Notes: a model not told the origin generated them from the sequence alone. DNA of 64,000 nucleotides from CAWCDJ01 sp963778675 (GCA_963778675.1 CAVZVI010000009.1:124001-188000), one strand, 5' to 3'. Numbered from the stretch's first letter, positions 33,626 to 41,678 are shown. Numbers and translations: made by a program.

Positions 33626-34530
33626 GCCTGGAAACCGCGTTGTGCGGCATCACGCTGCGCAATCCCGTGCTGGCGGCCTCCGGCACGTTTGGCTACGGCC
33701 TGGAATTCGAAAAGCAGGTTGATCTCAACCGGCTCGGCGGCTTCGTGGTGAAGGGCCTTTCGCGCGAGCCCATCGAGGGCAACGCGGCGCCGCGCCTCTA
33801 TGAGACGGCGGCGGGCATGATGAATTCGGTCGGCCTGCAGAACATCGGAGTGCGGGCATTCGTCCGCGACAAACTGCCGGCCCTGGCGAAGCTGCGCACG
33901 GCCGTCTTCGCGAACGTGTTCGGCAACCAGACCGAGGACTATGTCGAGGTGGTGCGGGTGCTCGAAGATCAACCCGGCCTGGCGGGATACGAACTGAACG
34001 TCTCCTGCCCGAATACGCGGCACGGAGGCATTTTCTTCTCGAGCGACCCGACGCTGCTCGGCGAAGTGGTGTCGGCGGTGAAGCAGGCGGCACGCCGCCC
34101 GCTGATCGTGAAGCTTTCGCCGAACGTGAGCGCGATCGAACCGCTGGCGCGGGCGGCGGAGTCCGCAGGCGCCGACGCGATATCCCTGGTGAACACGTTC
34201 ATCGCCCTCGCGATCGATGCACGCACGCGGCGGTCCCGCATCGGCGCCGGTTTCGGCGGACTGTCGGGGCCGGCCATCAAGCCGATTGCGCTCCGCCTGG
34301 TGTTTCAGGCGGCGCGCGCCGTGAAGATTCCGGTGATCGGCCTGGGTGGAATCGCTTCGGGCGAAGATGCCGCCGAATTCCTGATCGCCGGCGCGCGGGC
34401 GGTCCAGGTGGGGACCGCCACCTTCTGGGACCCCCGCTCGCCCCTGCGCATCGCCGGTGAACTGGCGGCGTTTCTCGAGCGGGAACGGATTGCGAGCGTC
34501 TCCGAGCTGGTCGGTACGCTCAAGATATAG
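33622..34530 (+). CDS. pyrD: Dihydroorotate dehydrogenase, class 1
   Basis: 302 aa, FMN-dependent oxidation of dihydroorotate to orotate in pyrimidine synthesis. It starts MSLETALCGITLRNPVLAAS, then GTFGYGLEFEKQVDLNRLGG. The catalytic base is the Cys in ELNVSCPNTRHGG (class 1), and VKLSPNV, GGLSGPAIKPIALRL and PVIGLGGIASGEDAAEFLIA form the FMN and phosphate sites. The length and KLSPN favour class 1B, which needs a PyrK partner; no pyrK lies beside it. The ATG at 33622 overlaps the phosphatase stop (ATGA). Confidence 0.93.
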   Translation: MSLETALCGITLRNPVLAASGTFGYGLEFEKQVDLNRLGGFVVKGLSREPIEGNAAPRLYETAAGMMNSVGLQNIGVRAFVRDKLPALAKLRTAVFANVFGNQTEDYVEVVRVLEDQPGLAGYELNVSCPNTRHGGIFFSSDPTLLGEVVSAVKQAARRPLIVKLSPNVSAIEPLARAAESAGADAISLVNTFIALAIDARTRRSRIGAGFGGLSGPAIKPIALRLVFQAARAVKIPVIGLGGIASGEDAAEFLIAGARAVQVGTATFWDPRSPLRIAGELAAFLERERIASVSELVGTLKI

Positions 34531-34732
34531 AGTGTTTCTTGTCTTCGAGCATGGCCCTGAGGCCGGCGATCTCGCGCCTCAGTTTCTTCTGGCGGGCCAG
34601 CAGCATGAGCACATACACCACCAGAATGATCCATGCCGCGGTCAGTCCGTAGCTCAGGAACTCATAGTTCCGCTGCAGGCGCGCCATTTCGCGCGCAATA
34701 TCGTCGGCTGTCAATTGGGCAAACAGATACAT
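34520..34732 (-). CDS. ccmD: CcmD-like small membrane protein
   Basis: 70 aa. One membrane helix (YGLTAAWIILVVYVLMLLAR, about residues 28-47) follows an N-terminal amphipathic stretch, and a charged tail ends LRREIAGLRAMLEDKK. This is the usual layout of CcmD, which holds CcmE in the CcmABC complex. It is the last gene of the ccm cluster, 11 bases after ccmC, and its 3' end overlaps that of pyrD by 11 bases. Confidence 0.82.
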   Translation of the reverse strand: MYLFAQLTADDIAREMARLQRNYEFLSYGLTAAWIILVVYVLMLLARQKKLRREIAGLRAMLEDKKHSIS

Positions 34733-34743
34733 GAAAATCTCCG

Positions 34744-35442
34744 TTAGAAGGCGTGCGCCGTGCGGCGCAGGGAATCGATTTCACGCTGGGATTCTTCCTG
34801 GCGCAGGCGGACCACCGTCAGCACGATGCCCAGAAGCAGCATGGCGAGCATGTTGCGGAGGAAGACCACGAGCCAGTCATGCGGAAAGCTGCCGCCACCC
34901 CAGAACACCGGCTGCGGATGCTGCGTGCGCCACCACTTGATCGAGAAGATCACGATCGGCACGTCGATGAACGCGAAGATCGAGAAGACCGCGGCGAAGG
35001 TGGCGCGCTGTGTGGGCTCCTCGATGGCGCGGCGCAGCATCAGGTAGCCGGCGTAGAGCAGCCAGCAGACCAGCGCCGAAGTGAGCCGTGCGTCCCAGGT
35101 CCACCAGATGCCCCAGATGATGCGGCCCCAGATCGATCCCGTCACCAGGTTGGCCGCCAGAAACGCCAGCCCGACTTCGGTCACCGAGACCGCCAGCGCA
35201 TCGTACTTGAAGTTCCTGGTGATGAGGAACATCACGCTGCCGATGAGCGCGACGAACGCGCACACCATGGCAGTCATCGCCACCGGCACGTGGAAGAAGA
35301 TGATCTTGAAGATGGCGCCCTGATTGGCCTCCGGAGGAAGGCGCGCGATCACATAGATATCCCAGGTGAGCAGCAGAATAACCGCCGCCCCGAGGACGTA
35401 AAGAACTTTCTCAGTAAGACTCGACTTAGTTTCGGTCATCAT
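34744..35442 (-). CDS. ccmC: CcmC heme transporter of cytochrome c maturation
   Basis: 232 aa, six transmembrane helices. It holds the WWD motif (GRIIWGIWWTWDARLTSALV) that presents heme to CcmE, and the heme-ligand His residues in IFFHVPVA and further along in the late periplasmic loop (WRTQHPQPVFW). The start MMTETKSSLTEKVL at 35442 overlaps the stop of the RAYT-derived frame (ATGATG). CcmC needs CcmD and delivers heme to CcmE. Confidence 0.93.
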   Translation of the reverse strand: MMTETKSSLTEKVLYVLGAAVILLLTWDIYVIARLPPEANQGAIFKIIFFHVPVAMTAMVCAFVALIGSVMFLITRNFKYDALAVSVTEVGLAFLAANLVTGSIWGRIIWGIWWTWDARLTSALVCWLLYAGYLMLRRAIEEPTQRATFAAVFSIFAFIDVPIVIFSIKWWRTQHPQPVFWGGGSFPHDWLVVFLRNMLAMLLLGIVLTVVRLRQEESQREIDSLRRTAHAF

Positions 35443-35867
35443 ACCTCCAAAGTGGGGCAGGCCTCCCGGCCTGCCCAGCCGCTAGACCAGCGCCAGTCCT
35501 CCGGCTTTGCGACCAGCCCCGCAGCGACGGGGTTGAATTCAATATAGCGAACCACTTTGTTCAATTCTTCCTGGTCCCGAACCCAGTGATCGTAAGATTC
35601 ATCCTGCCAGAAGGGCAGGCCGGAACGGCCAAGCAGCTCATTCGCGTGGCGGGCGGAGAAGCCCTGCGCCACCCGCTGCTCTTCGAGCCACCGCGGGCCG
35701 GCCGCAGCCTTTGCCAGTTGCTGGTCCATGGCGGCAAAGACTTTGCCGGCGCTGGTGATCATGGGGCGCCGCTTCGGCAGCGAGCCGTGTAACCGCCAAG
35801 TCACGAATAGCGCGGTACCGTGTGGTTGCCAGTGCGGAAGCCGTCGCTCGTAATATTCCGAAACCAT
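35439..35867 (-). CDS. REP-associated tyrosine transposase (RAYT) with internal deletion
   Basis: 142 aa. The first part (RRLPHWQPHGTALFVTWRLH) and last part (GFSARHANELLGRSGLPFWQ, DESYDHWVRDQEELNKVVRY, IEFNPVAAGLVAKPEDWRWS) match IS200-like tyrosine transposases of the RAYT group. The centre, which should contain the MPNHVHVLL stretch with the HUH metal residues, is missing: EEQRVAQ runs straight into GFSARHANELLG. The catalytic Tyr region may survive, but metal binding cannot. The C-terminal codons fall within a REP palindrome. It sits between ccmB and ccmC. Confidence 0.82.
   Translation of the reverse strand: MVSEYYERRLPHWQPHGTALFVTWRLHGSLPKRRPMITSAGKVFAAMDQQLAKAAAGPRWLEEQRVAQGFSARHANELLGRSGLPFWQDESYDHWVRDQEELNKVVRYIEFNPVAAGLVAKPEDWRWSSGWAGREACPTLEV
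35452..35476. repeat. REP palindrome, 3' side of RAYT
   Basis: A 25-base element starting GTGGGGCAGGCC and ending GGCCTGCCC; GGGCAGGCC and GGCCTGCCC pair as a nine-base-pair stem. It is the reverse complement of the element at 35880-35904 with one mismatch, so the two flank the RAYT gene in opposite orientation, as in REP/BIME arrangements. Confidence 0.88.
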
Positions 35868-35879
35868 TCGCTCAAACCC

Positions 35880-35904
35880 GGGCAGGCCAGGAGGCCTGCC
35901 CCAC
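35880..35904. repeat. REP palindrome, 5' side of RAYT
   Basis: A 25-base element, GGGCAGGCC...GGCCTGCCCCAC, matching the reverse complement of 35452-35476 at 24 of 25 positions. It lies between the end of ccmB (35907) and the start of the RAYT frame (35867). Confidence 0.88.
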
Positions 35905-35906
35905 GC

Positions 35907-36593
35907 CTACCCGACTAATACCGTTTCGACCAGGACGACCGAGGCGGCGGTGTATACCAGGTCGAAACCAATCAGCATCTTCAGCCAGGCGTCGTTGGCC
36001 GGTCCGATCGGATTGCCCAGCACCAGGCCGGCCGTCAATTGCATGGCGCCCATCAGCGCCGGCACCAGGATCGGATAGGTCAGCATCGGCAGCATCACTT
36101 CCCGCAAGCGGATGTTCACCGTCAGGGCGCTGAAGATCGTGCCGATGATCGTCATCCCCCACGTGCCCAGAGCCATCACCAGGAGGAGCTGTCCCAGGTG
36201 CTGCGTGATCGACGTCGTCACGTTGTTGAAGATCGCGAAGACCGGCAGCGCGATCAGTTCCACCGCCAGTACCAGCACATAGTTCGCCAGCGCCTTGCCA
36301 ACGAAGAACGCGCTGCCGGGTACCGGGGAGGCGATCAGCGCATCCAGGCAGTCGTTCGGGATCTCGCGCGCGAAGCTGCGATTGAGAATCAGCGTTCCGG
36401 CAAAGGCGAACACGATCCACAGCAGGCCGCCCGAGATCTCGCGGGTGGTCTGGCTGTCCGGATCGAATGCGAAGCTGAACATCAGCAGGATCACCAGTGC
36501 GAAGGCCAGGGACGCATTGATGGCCTCCTTGGTTCGAAACTCGGCGCGCAGGTCTTTGACCGCGACCACCAGGGCCAGGCGGAAGAATGACAT
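35907..36593 (-). CDS. ccmB: CcmB heme exporter permease
   Basis: 228 aa, about six membrane helices; permease subunit of the CcmABCD complex, which uses ATP hydrolysis to release holo-CcmE from CcmC. It begins MSFFRLALVVAVKDLRAEFR, with the conserved ALVVAVKDLRAEFRTKE start, and has AGTLILNRSFAREIPNDCLD and LREVMLPMLTYPILVPALMG. The ATG shares its A with the TGA of ccmA (TGATG), proving coupling. It is followed by the REP element and the RAYT remnant rather than ccmC. Confidence 0.93.
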   Translation of the reverse strand: MSFFRLALVVAVKDLRAEFRTKEAINASLAFALVILLMFSFAFDPDSQTTREISGGLLWIVFAFAGTLILNRSFAREIPNDCLDALIASPVPGSAFFVGKALANYVLVLAVELIALPVFAIFNNVTTSITQHLGQLLLVMALGTWGMTIIGTIFSALTVNIRLREVMLPMLTYPILVPALMGAMQLTAGLVLGNPIGPANDAWLKMLIGFDLVYTAASVVLVETVLVG

Positions 36594-37291
36594 CAACCCT
36601 CGCCGTACCGCGCATAGACGTAGCCGGGGTCCGCCACCATCTCCGGGGTGCACAGACCGTCGAACGCCACATGGCCGCGGTTCAGCAGCGCAACGTGCGT
36701 GGCAAGCTCGAGGGCTTCCCGCAGCTGGTGGGTCGACATCACAACCGTTTTTCCGGCGGCCAGGGCCTCGCGCAGGAGGCGCTGCAGCACCGCGATGGCC
36801 TTGTCGTCGAGGGCGGTGAAGGGCTCGTCGAGCAGCAGCACGGAAGGCTCGTGCAGGAAAGCCCGGGCCACCGCCAGCCGCTGGCGCATGCCTCGCGAAA
36901 ACTCGCGGACCAGGCCGTCGCGCACGCGCAACAGGCCGGTACGCTCGAGCCACTCGAGCGCTGAACGCCTGGGGTCGGGCAGGCTATAGAGCCGCCCATA
37001 AAGCAGCAGGTTTTCCATGGCCGATAGCTCGTCGTAGACGGAAATGCCGTGGCCGATGAACCCCATGCGGCGGCGCGCTTCGGTATCCCGCGGTTCCTTG
37101 CCGAAGATGGTGATCTTCCCGCGGCCGGGCCGGGAGAATCCGGCCACGGTACGGAGCAGCGTGGTCTTTCCAGCGCCGTTGCGGCCGATGAGGGCCAGGC
37201 AGGCGCCCGCCTCCGCCGTCAGCTTGACGTCGCGCAGGGCGGGGAAGTCCCCATAGAATTTCCAGACCCCGTCAATGGCGACCGCGTTCAT
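36593..37291 (-). CDS. ccmA: CcmA ABC transporter ATPase
   Basis: 232 aa ATPase of CcmABCD. Walker A IGRNGAGKTTLL, signature FSRGMRQRLAVARAFLHEPS, Walker B VLLLDEPFTALD and a switch His (MSTHQL) are present. The N-terminus (MNAVAIDGVWKFYGDFPALR) is normal for CcmA. Its start overlaps the end of the upstream exported-protein gene by 20 bases, and its stop overlaps the ccmB start, so these genes are translationally linked. Confidence 0.93.
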   Translation of the reverse strand: MNAVAIDGVWKFYGDFPALRDVKLTAEAGACLALIGRNGAGKTTLLRTVAGFSRPGRGKITIFGKEPRDTEARRRMGFIGHGISVYDELSAMENLLLYGRLYSLPDPRRSALEWLERTGLLRVRDGLVREFSRGMRQRLAVARAFLHEPSVLLLDEPFTALDDKAIAVLQRLLREALAAGKTVVMSTHQLREALELATHVALLNRGHVAFDGLCTPEMVADPGYVYARYGEG

Positions 37292-38294
37292 TCGACTCCT
37301 TCGGGAGAGCCCCTGCCGGGTTGGCGCGGTAGAGCAGGGCGAAGCCGAGAGCCAGGATTCCCAGGGCGAGTCCCAGAATCAGCTTGGCCTTGCCGTAAAT
37401 GCGCGGCATGATCTGCTCGATACCGGGGCCGCTGTTATCCGCCTGGTCGCTGGTATCGGACGCCGGCGCTGCGGCTTCCGTACCGGTGAGCTGGATCTTG
37501 TAGCTGTCGCCCTGAAGGCCGTAGATGTGGGCCTGGGTTCGCGGCTCGGTGCCGAGATCGGTCAGGTGGTCGCCGGTCAAGGTGACTCCGTTGGGCGCGA
37601 TCAGGTAGGTGTTGTCGTCCTTGGTGGGAATCTTGCCCTGGTACGGCTGCCCTTCGGTGTAGGGCACGGTATAGTCCAGGTCGAATCGCGTTTCGCCGGG
37701 TTTGACTTCGAACTTGGTGGAGTAGATGTCGGGGCGCCCAGCCTTGCCGGTGGGAACCGGAACCGCCATGCCGCCGCCGTCGGGAGAGGTGCCTTTCACG
37801 TCCACATTGCCGTTGGCGCCCTTGGGCAGAAAGAACTCGACGGTGCCGGCGCCGGGGTTGAACCAGGTGGTCTTGCCCTTGTTCTCGACGATAAAAGTCT
37901 CGTTGACCACCATCTGTCCTGCGCCCGGCTGGAAGAGGAGCATGTGCTTGGAGACCTTGGCCTCGCCGGGCTGCTTCGAGGCGTCGTACACGGTCATGGT
38001 GAACCCGGTGGTGGGAGTGCCGGGGGGCATCAGGTGGTTGTAGGTGACGCCGTCGCGCTCCACCCGGACGATCGAGGGCCCCTGGCCTCCGGCATCCTGG
38101 TTGAAGGTGAAATTGCCCTGGGCGTCGGTCTTGACGTGGTCCACCGGCTCCATGCCGCCCTGGCCGAACTTGTAGAGGGTGACCTCGGCGCCGGGCTGAG
38201 GCTGGCCGGTGGTGCCGTTGCGGACGGTGCCGCTTACCGCGCCCCAGGCGGCCGCGCCACAGAAGAGTAAAACGAAGCCAATTTGCCGGATCAT
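37272..38294 (-). CDS. Exported Ig-like (carboxypeptidase-regulatory-like) protein with C-terminal membrane anchor
   Basis: 340 aa. After a signal peptide (MIRQIGFVLLFCGAAAWG) comes a carboxypeptidase-regulatory-like domain (VSGTVRNGTTGQPQPGAEVT, VKTDAQGNFTFNQDAGG), then a beta-rich region (HMLLFQPGAGQMVVNETFIV, YTVPYTEGQPYQGKIPTKDD) and a single membrane helix near the C-terminus (AKLILGLALGILALGFALLY). It lies inside the ccm cluster, with its ATG overlapping the upstream TGA and its end overlapping ccmA by 20 bases, so it is probably a functional part of this cytochrome maturation system. No such protein is in the classical E. coli set. Role unknown. Confidence 0.72.
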   Translation of the reverse strand: MIRQIGFVLLFCGAAAWGAVSGTVRNGTTGQPQPGAEVTLYKFGQGGMEPVDHVKTDAQGNFTFNQDAGGQGPSIVRVERDGVTYNHLMPPGTPTTGFTMTVYDASKQPGEAKVSKHMLLFQPGAGQMVVNETFIVENKGKTTWFNPGAGTVEFFLPKGANGNVDVKGTSPDGGGMAVPVPTGKAGRPDIYSTKFEVKPGETRFDLDYTVPYTEGQPYQGKIPTKDDNTYLIAPNGVTLTGDHLTDLGTEPRTQAHIYGLQGDSYKIQLTGTEAAAPASDTSDQADNSGPGIEQIMPRIYGKAKLILGLALGILALGFALLYRANPAGALPKESNERGRH

Positions 38295-38716
38295 TGAGCC
38301 ACCTTCATGGGCTTGCCGCACTCGCCGCAAAACTTCAAGTCTTGCTTGAATTTTGCTCCGCAAGAGTCACAAACAAATAGGCGCTCTCTTACGGCAGCAA
38401 CTCTGGGGGAGGACGCGGGCGCTGCTTGCACGGCGGTCATGGCGCCGAGTTCGGTTTTGAGCCGGTCGACTTCGGCCAGCACCTGGGCCAGCTCTTTCTG
38501 CAGGTCCCGCTTGGTGCTCTGGTAGTCGTCGTCGGACAGCTTGCCGACCCGAAACTCGAACTGGAGGTCGCGGAGGTTCTCGTAGATGGCGGCTTTGCGG
38601 TCGTCGAGATGCTGAAACGGCGATTCCGGCTCCGGGACGGGGAGATCCTTGGGCCTTACCCCGAGGATGAACGCGATAACGGCGATCGCGATGATGCATG
38701 TAATGACAATGATCAC
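38291..38716 (-). CDS. CcmI-like protein with C-terminal zinc ribbon
   Basis: 141 aa. An N-terminal membrane helix (IIVITCIIAIAVIAFILGVR) is followed by a helical region starting LDDRKAAIYENLRDLQFEFR and VGKLSDDDYQSTKRDLQKEL, which is the CcmI/NrfG-type pattern seen beside ccmH, and by a zinc ribbon (FVCDSCGAKFKQDLKFCGEC). The start is a GTG at 38716; the downstream gene overlaps its stop by four bases. Its ribbon probably faces the cytoplasm; the role in the ccm system is unproven. Confidence 0.65.
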   Translation of the reverse strand: MIIVITCIIAIAVIAFILGVRPKDLPVPEPESPFQHLDDRKAAIYENLRDLQFEFRVGKLSDDDYQSTKRDLQKELAQVLAEVDRLKTELGAMTAVQAAPASSPRVAAVRERLFVCDSCGAKFKQDLKFCGECGKPMKVAQ

Positions 38717-38761
38717 CTGTTCACTCTTTGGACGATCCGCCCGGAGGGAAAATTCCTTGTT

Positions 38762-39229
38762 TCACTCCAGATTGGCCAGATCCTTTTCGATCTGGTCCTT
38801 GTACTTCTCGAGCGCCGGGTCGTCGATTTCCACCGGACCGATCTCGCTGATCGGCTTTGGCTTGCGATACTTCCGGATAAACAGCCAGATGATCACCAGA
38901 CCGAGTCCCACGGAAGCGTAGGGGACGATCCACCCGAAGGCGTTAGGCGGCGCGAGATAGATTCCCGGACCGTAATCCCGGATGAAGGCCTGGATGATCT
39001 GTTCGTCGGACATGCCGACGGCCTGCATTTTCGCGATGCGCTCCTTGGCCGGCTTGGAGAAGGAGCACTCCAACATACTGCAGGTTGCCACCGAGTCTTT
39101 ACAGCCGCACTGGCATTGGATCCGCGCACCGACGCGCCGCACGTCCATGGTGGGCTTTTCCGCCGCGGTTTGTGCCAGGGCGGCGACCGCCAGGATGGCG
39201 GCCGCGATACTAATTCTTAACCGGTACAT
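38762..39229 (-). CDS. ccmH: CcmH-type thiol protein of cytochrome c maturation
   Basis: 155 aa. A signal peptide (RISIAAAILAVAALAQTAA) is followed by a Cys-rich segment (ARIQCQCGCKDSVATCSMLE, then CSFS) and KERIAKMQAVGMSDEQIIQA with FIRDYGPGIYLAPPNAFGW, the usual CcmH core; one C-terminal membrane helix. The classical LRCxxC motif is replaced by CQCGC with two more Cys, a variant common in Acidobacteria as far as I recall. It should reduce apocytochrome CxxCH thiols. AGGAAAC precedes the ATG, which lies 20 bases inside the ccmF end. Confidence 0.85.
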   Translation of the reverse strand: MYRLRISIAAAILAVAALAQTAAEKPTMDVRRVGARIQCQCGCKDSVATCSMLECSFSKPAKERIAKMQAVGMSDEQIIQAFIRDYGPGIYLAPPNAFGWIVPYASVGLGLVIIWLFIRKYRKPKPISEIGPVEIDDPALEKYKDQIEKDLANLE

Positions 39230-41222
39230 GTTTCCTGGTATAGCCCACCACTGTAGTGCGGGCGTACTGCATTTTGACCTTGCTGGGGATCAGGCAGATG
39301 AAGGTGCCGCCGATCAGCACCAGGCCGCCGACCCAAATCCACGAGACCAGCGGGAAGACGTATGCCTGAATGACCGCGCGCTGGTTGTCGTCCGACATGC
39401 CGCCGAAGTTGAGGTACAGATCTTCGTTCGGCCGCTGCCGGATGCCGACCTCGGAAGTGCCCTGGCGGCTGGCGATGTAGAAGCGCTTCTCGGGCTCGAG
39501 CGTGCCCAGGTCTTGGCCGTTCTTCGAGACCTGCATGGTGGCGCGATGCCACTGGTAATTCGGATTTTCGCCCTGCTGCAGGTCGACCATCTTCAGGGTG
39601 TACGCGCCGACCTTCATGGTGTCGCCCTTGTTCAGCTCTTTCACTTCGTTCTGGTTGAAGGCATGGCCGGTGAAGCCGATGAACATCAGGACGATCCCCA
39701 TGTGGACCAGGTACCCGCCGTAGCGCCGGGTGTTCCGGTGCGTGAGCTCGACCATGGAGCGCAGCAGGTTCGTATGGTCCTTGGCGGAGATCGACCGGCC
39801 ACCCTTGTAGAACTCGATGATGACGGTGAGCGCCACGAACAGGCAGAAACCGAAGGAGATGAGGGCGTAGAAGTGACGAACCCCCGCCGCCACGAGCGCT
39901 CCGACCAGCACCAGGGAGGCGATCCCCGGCCACTGGAAGTTGCGGCGGAGGCTGTCCACCGACGTGCGGCGCCACGCGAAAAGGGGTCCGACTCCGGTAA
40001 GAAACAGCAGGAAGAGGCCGATGGGGACCATCAGGCGGTTGTACCAGTCGGCATCGAGCGAGATCTTGTCGCCGCTGACCGCTTCGGAGATCACCGGGAA
40101 CAGGGTGCCCCACAGAACCGCGAAGCAACTCGCGAGCAGAATCAGGTTGTTAAAGAGGAAGCTCGATTCGCGCGAGATGACGGATTCGAGCTGCGATTCG
40201 CTCTTCAGGTATTCGAGCCGGTCGAGAATCAGCCACACGGTGGCGGCGATGCCGATCGCCAGGAAGGTCACGAAGTACTTGCCGATCTCCGAGCGGGCGA
40301 ACGCGTGCACCGATTGCACTACGCCCGAGCGCGTGAGAAACGTTCCCAGGATGCAAAGGAAGAAGGTGCAGGAGACAAGGACGATGTTCCAGACCTTCAT
40401 CATGCCCTTCTTTTCCTGCATCATCACCGAGTGAAGGAAGGCCGTTCCGCTCAGCCAGGGGAGGAGCGAAGCGTTTTCCACCGGATCCCAGGCCCAGTAG
40501 CCGCCCCAGCCGAGCACGTGGTAGGCCCACGCCGCGCCCAGCATGATGCCGGTGCTCTGGAACAGCCACGTTACCAGCGTCCATCGGCGGGTGGTGTGGA
40601 TCCAGCCCTCGCCCGGCTGCCGGGTGATGAGCGAGCCGATGGCGAAGGCGAAGGGCACTGCGAATCCGACGTACCCGAGGTACAGCATCGGAGGGTGGAT
40701 GGCCATCGCCGGGTATTGCAGCAGAGGGCTGAGACCGTTGCCGTCCGGCACCGCGATGATCAGCTTGTCGGTGGCCAGCATCTGGAACGGGTTGGCGATG
40801 AAATTATTCAGCAGAAGGAAGAAGGCTTGAATCGTGGTGAGGATGGCGATGACCCACGGCATGAAATCCCGGTGGCGCCGCCGGTTGGTAAAGACCACGA
40901 CCGCCGCGTAGGTCGAAAGCAGCCAGCTCCAGAACAGCAGGGAGCCTTCCTGCCCGCCCCACCACGCCGCGAACTTGTAAAGGATCGGCATGGTGCGGTT
41001 GCTGTGTTCCGCCACGTAGGAGAAGCGGAAATCGCCGGTCATGAGCGCGTGGACCAGGATGGCCGAAGCCAGGGTGATCAGCACCCAGATGGAGTAGACT
41101 GCACGCTCACCGCTAACCGTCAGAAAAGGCTTGTGTTTAACCCGGCCGACCACACAAGCGAAGGTGGCGTAAATTGCCACACAGAAGGCCAGCAGGATGG
41201 CCAGCGAGCCCAGATTTTCCAT
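39210..41222 (-). CDS. ccmF: CcmF heme lyase
   Basis: 670 aa, about 14-15 membrane helices; attaches heme to apocytochrome c at the periplasmic face. The WWD motif region reads WGGYWAWDPVENASLLPWLS, with WWGGQEGSLLFWSWLLS earlier and the P-type His residues in HPPMLYLGYVGF and YLVHMGIVLMFIGFTGHAFN. It overlaps ccmH by 20 bases and follows ccmE by 9 bases with a strong GAGGGGG ribosome-binding site before the ATG. Confidence 0.95.
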   Translation of the reverse strand: MENLGSLAILLAFCVAIYATFACVVGRVKHKPFLTVSGERAVYSIWVLITLASAILVHALMTGDFRFSYVAEHSNRTMPILYKFAAWWGGQEGSLLFWSWLLSTYAAVVVFTNRRRHRDFMPWVIAILTTIQAFFLLLNNFIANPFQMLATDKLIIAVPDGNGLSPLLQYPAMAIHPPMLYLGYVGFAVPFAFAIGSLITRQPGEGWIHTTRRWTLVTWLFQSTGIMLGAAWAYHVLGWGGYWAWDPVENASLLPWLSGTAFLHSVMMQEKKGMMKVWNIVLVSCTFFLCILGTFLTRSGVVQSVHAFARSEIGKYFVTFLAIGIAATVWLILDRLEYLKSESQLESVISRESSFLFNNLILLASCFAVLWGTLFPVISEAVSGDKISLDADWYNRLMVPIGLFLLFLTGVGPLFAWRRTSVDSLRRNFQWPGIASLVLVGALVAAGVRHFYALISFGFCLFVALTVIIEFYKGGRSISAKDHTNLLRSMVELTHRNTRRYGGYLVHMGIVLMFIGFTGHAFNQNEVKELNKGDTMKVGAYTLKMVDLQQGENPNYQWHRATMQVSKNGQDLGTLEPEKRFYIASRQGTSEVGIRQRPNEDLYLNFGGMSDDNQRAVIQAYVFPLVSWIWVGGLVLIGGTFICLIPSKVKMQYARTTVVGYTRKHVPVKN

Positions 41223-41231
41223 AACCCCCCT

Positions 41232-41678
41232 CTAGATCGTGCTCTTGCCGCTATTGATATTGGGTGGCGTCTGGCCGGTTTGCAACTGCCCCGGCTTGGC
41301 CTCATACTTCGAAGCACATTTCGCCTGAATCTTGGACGCCTGGAACACGCCGTCTCTTCCCAGTTTTCCGTCGGCCAGTGCCTGGGCGCCGTCTTTGAAA
41401 GTATCCGGGAGGGGGTCGGTGCCGGTATAGGCGACTTTGAGCTTGGTTTTGTCTTGTACCAGGACAAACTGCACCTGGTTGCCGACGTGCTGGATGGAGC
41501 CGGCCTCGACATCGCCAGCCACGCGAAGACGCGCGGTGTAGGCTTTGGCTCCCATCTGGTTCACCTCGGTGATCGTCTTGTAATAGGTCTGGGTCTCCTT
41601 CATGCCGGCGGTGGCCAGCCAAACGAGCGTCCCGATGACAACTACGATTAACGCGGCGAACTTGCCGTACTTTCGCAT
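41232..41678 (-). CDS. ccmE: CcmE heme chaperone, CxxxY type
   Basis: 148 aa, periplasmic heme carrier anchored by an N-terminal helix (FAALIVVVIGTLVWLATAG). The OB-fold is visible from ETQTYYKTITEVN to VFQASKIQAKCASKYE. The heme-binding residue is Cys in CASKY (about residues 121-125) instead of the His of E. coli HxxxY; a CxxxY form is known from some archaea and Desulfovibrio. The ATG at 41678 is chosen because GAGGG is nine bases before it, while the ATG at 41687 sits directly on that site. It is the first gene of the cluster. Confidence 0.9.
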   Translation of the reverse strand: MRKYGKFAALIVVVIGTLVWLATAGMKETQTYYKTITEVNQMGAKAYTARLRVAGDVEAGSIQHVGNQVQFVLVQDKTKLKVAYTGTDPLPDTFKDGAQALADGKLGRDGVFQASKIQAKCASKYEAKPGQLQTGQTPPNINSGKSTI

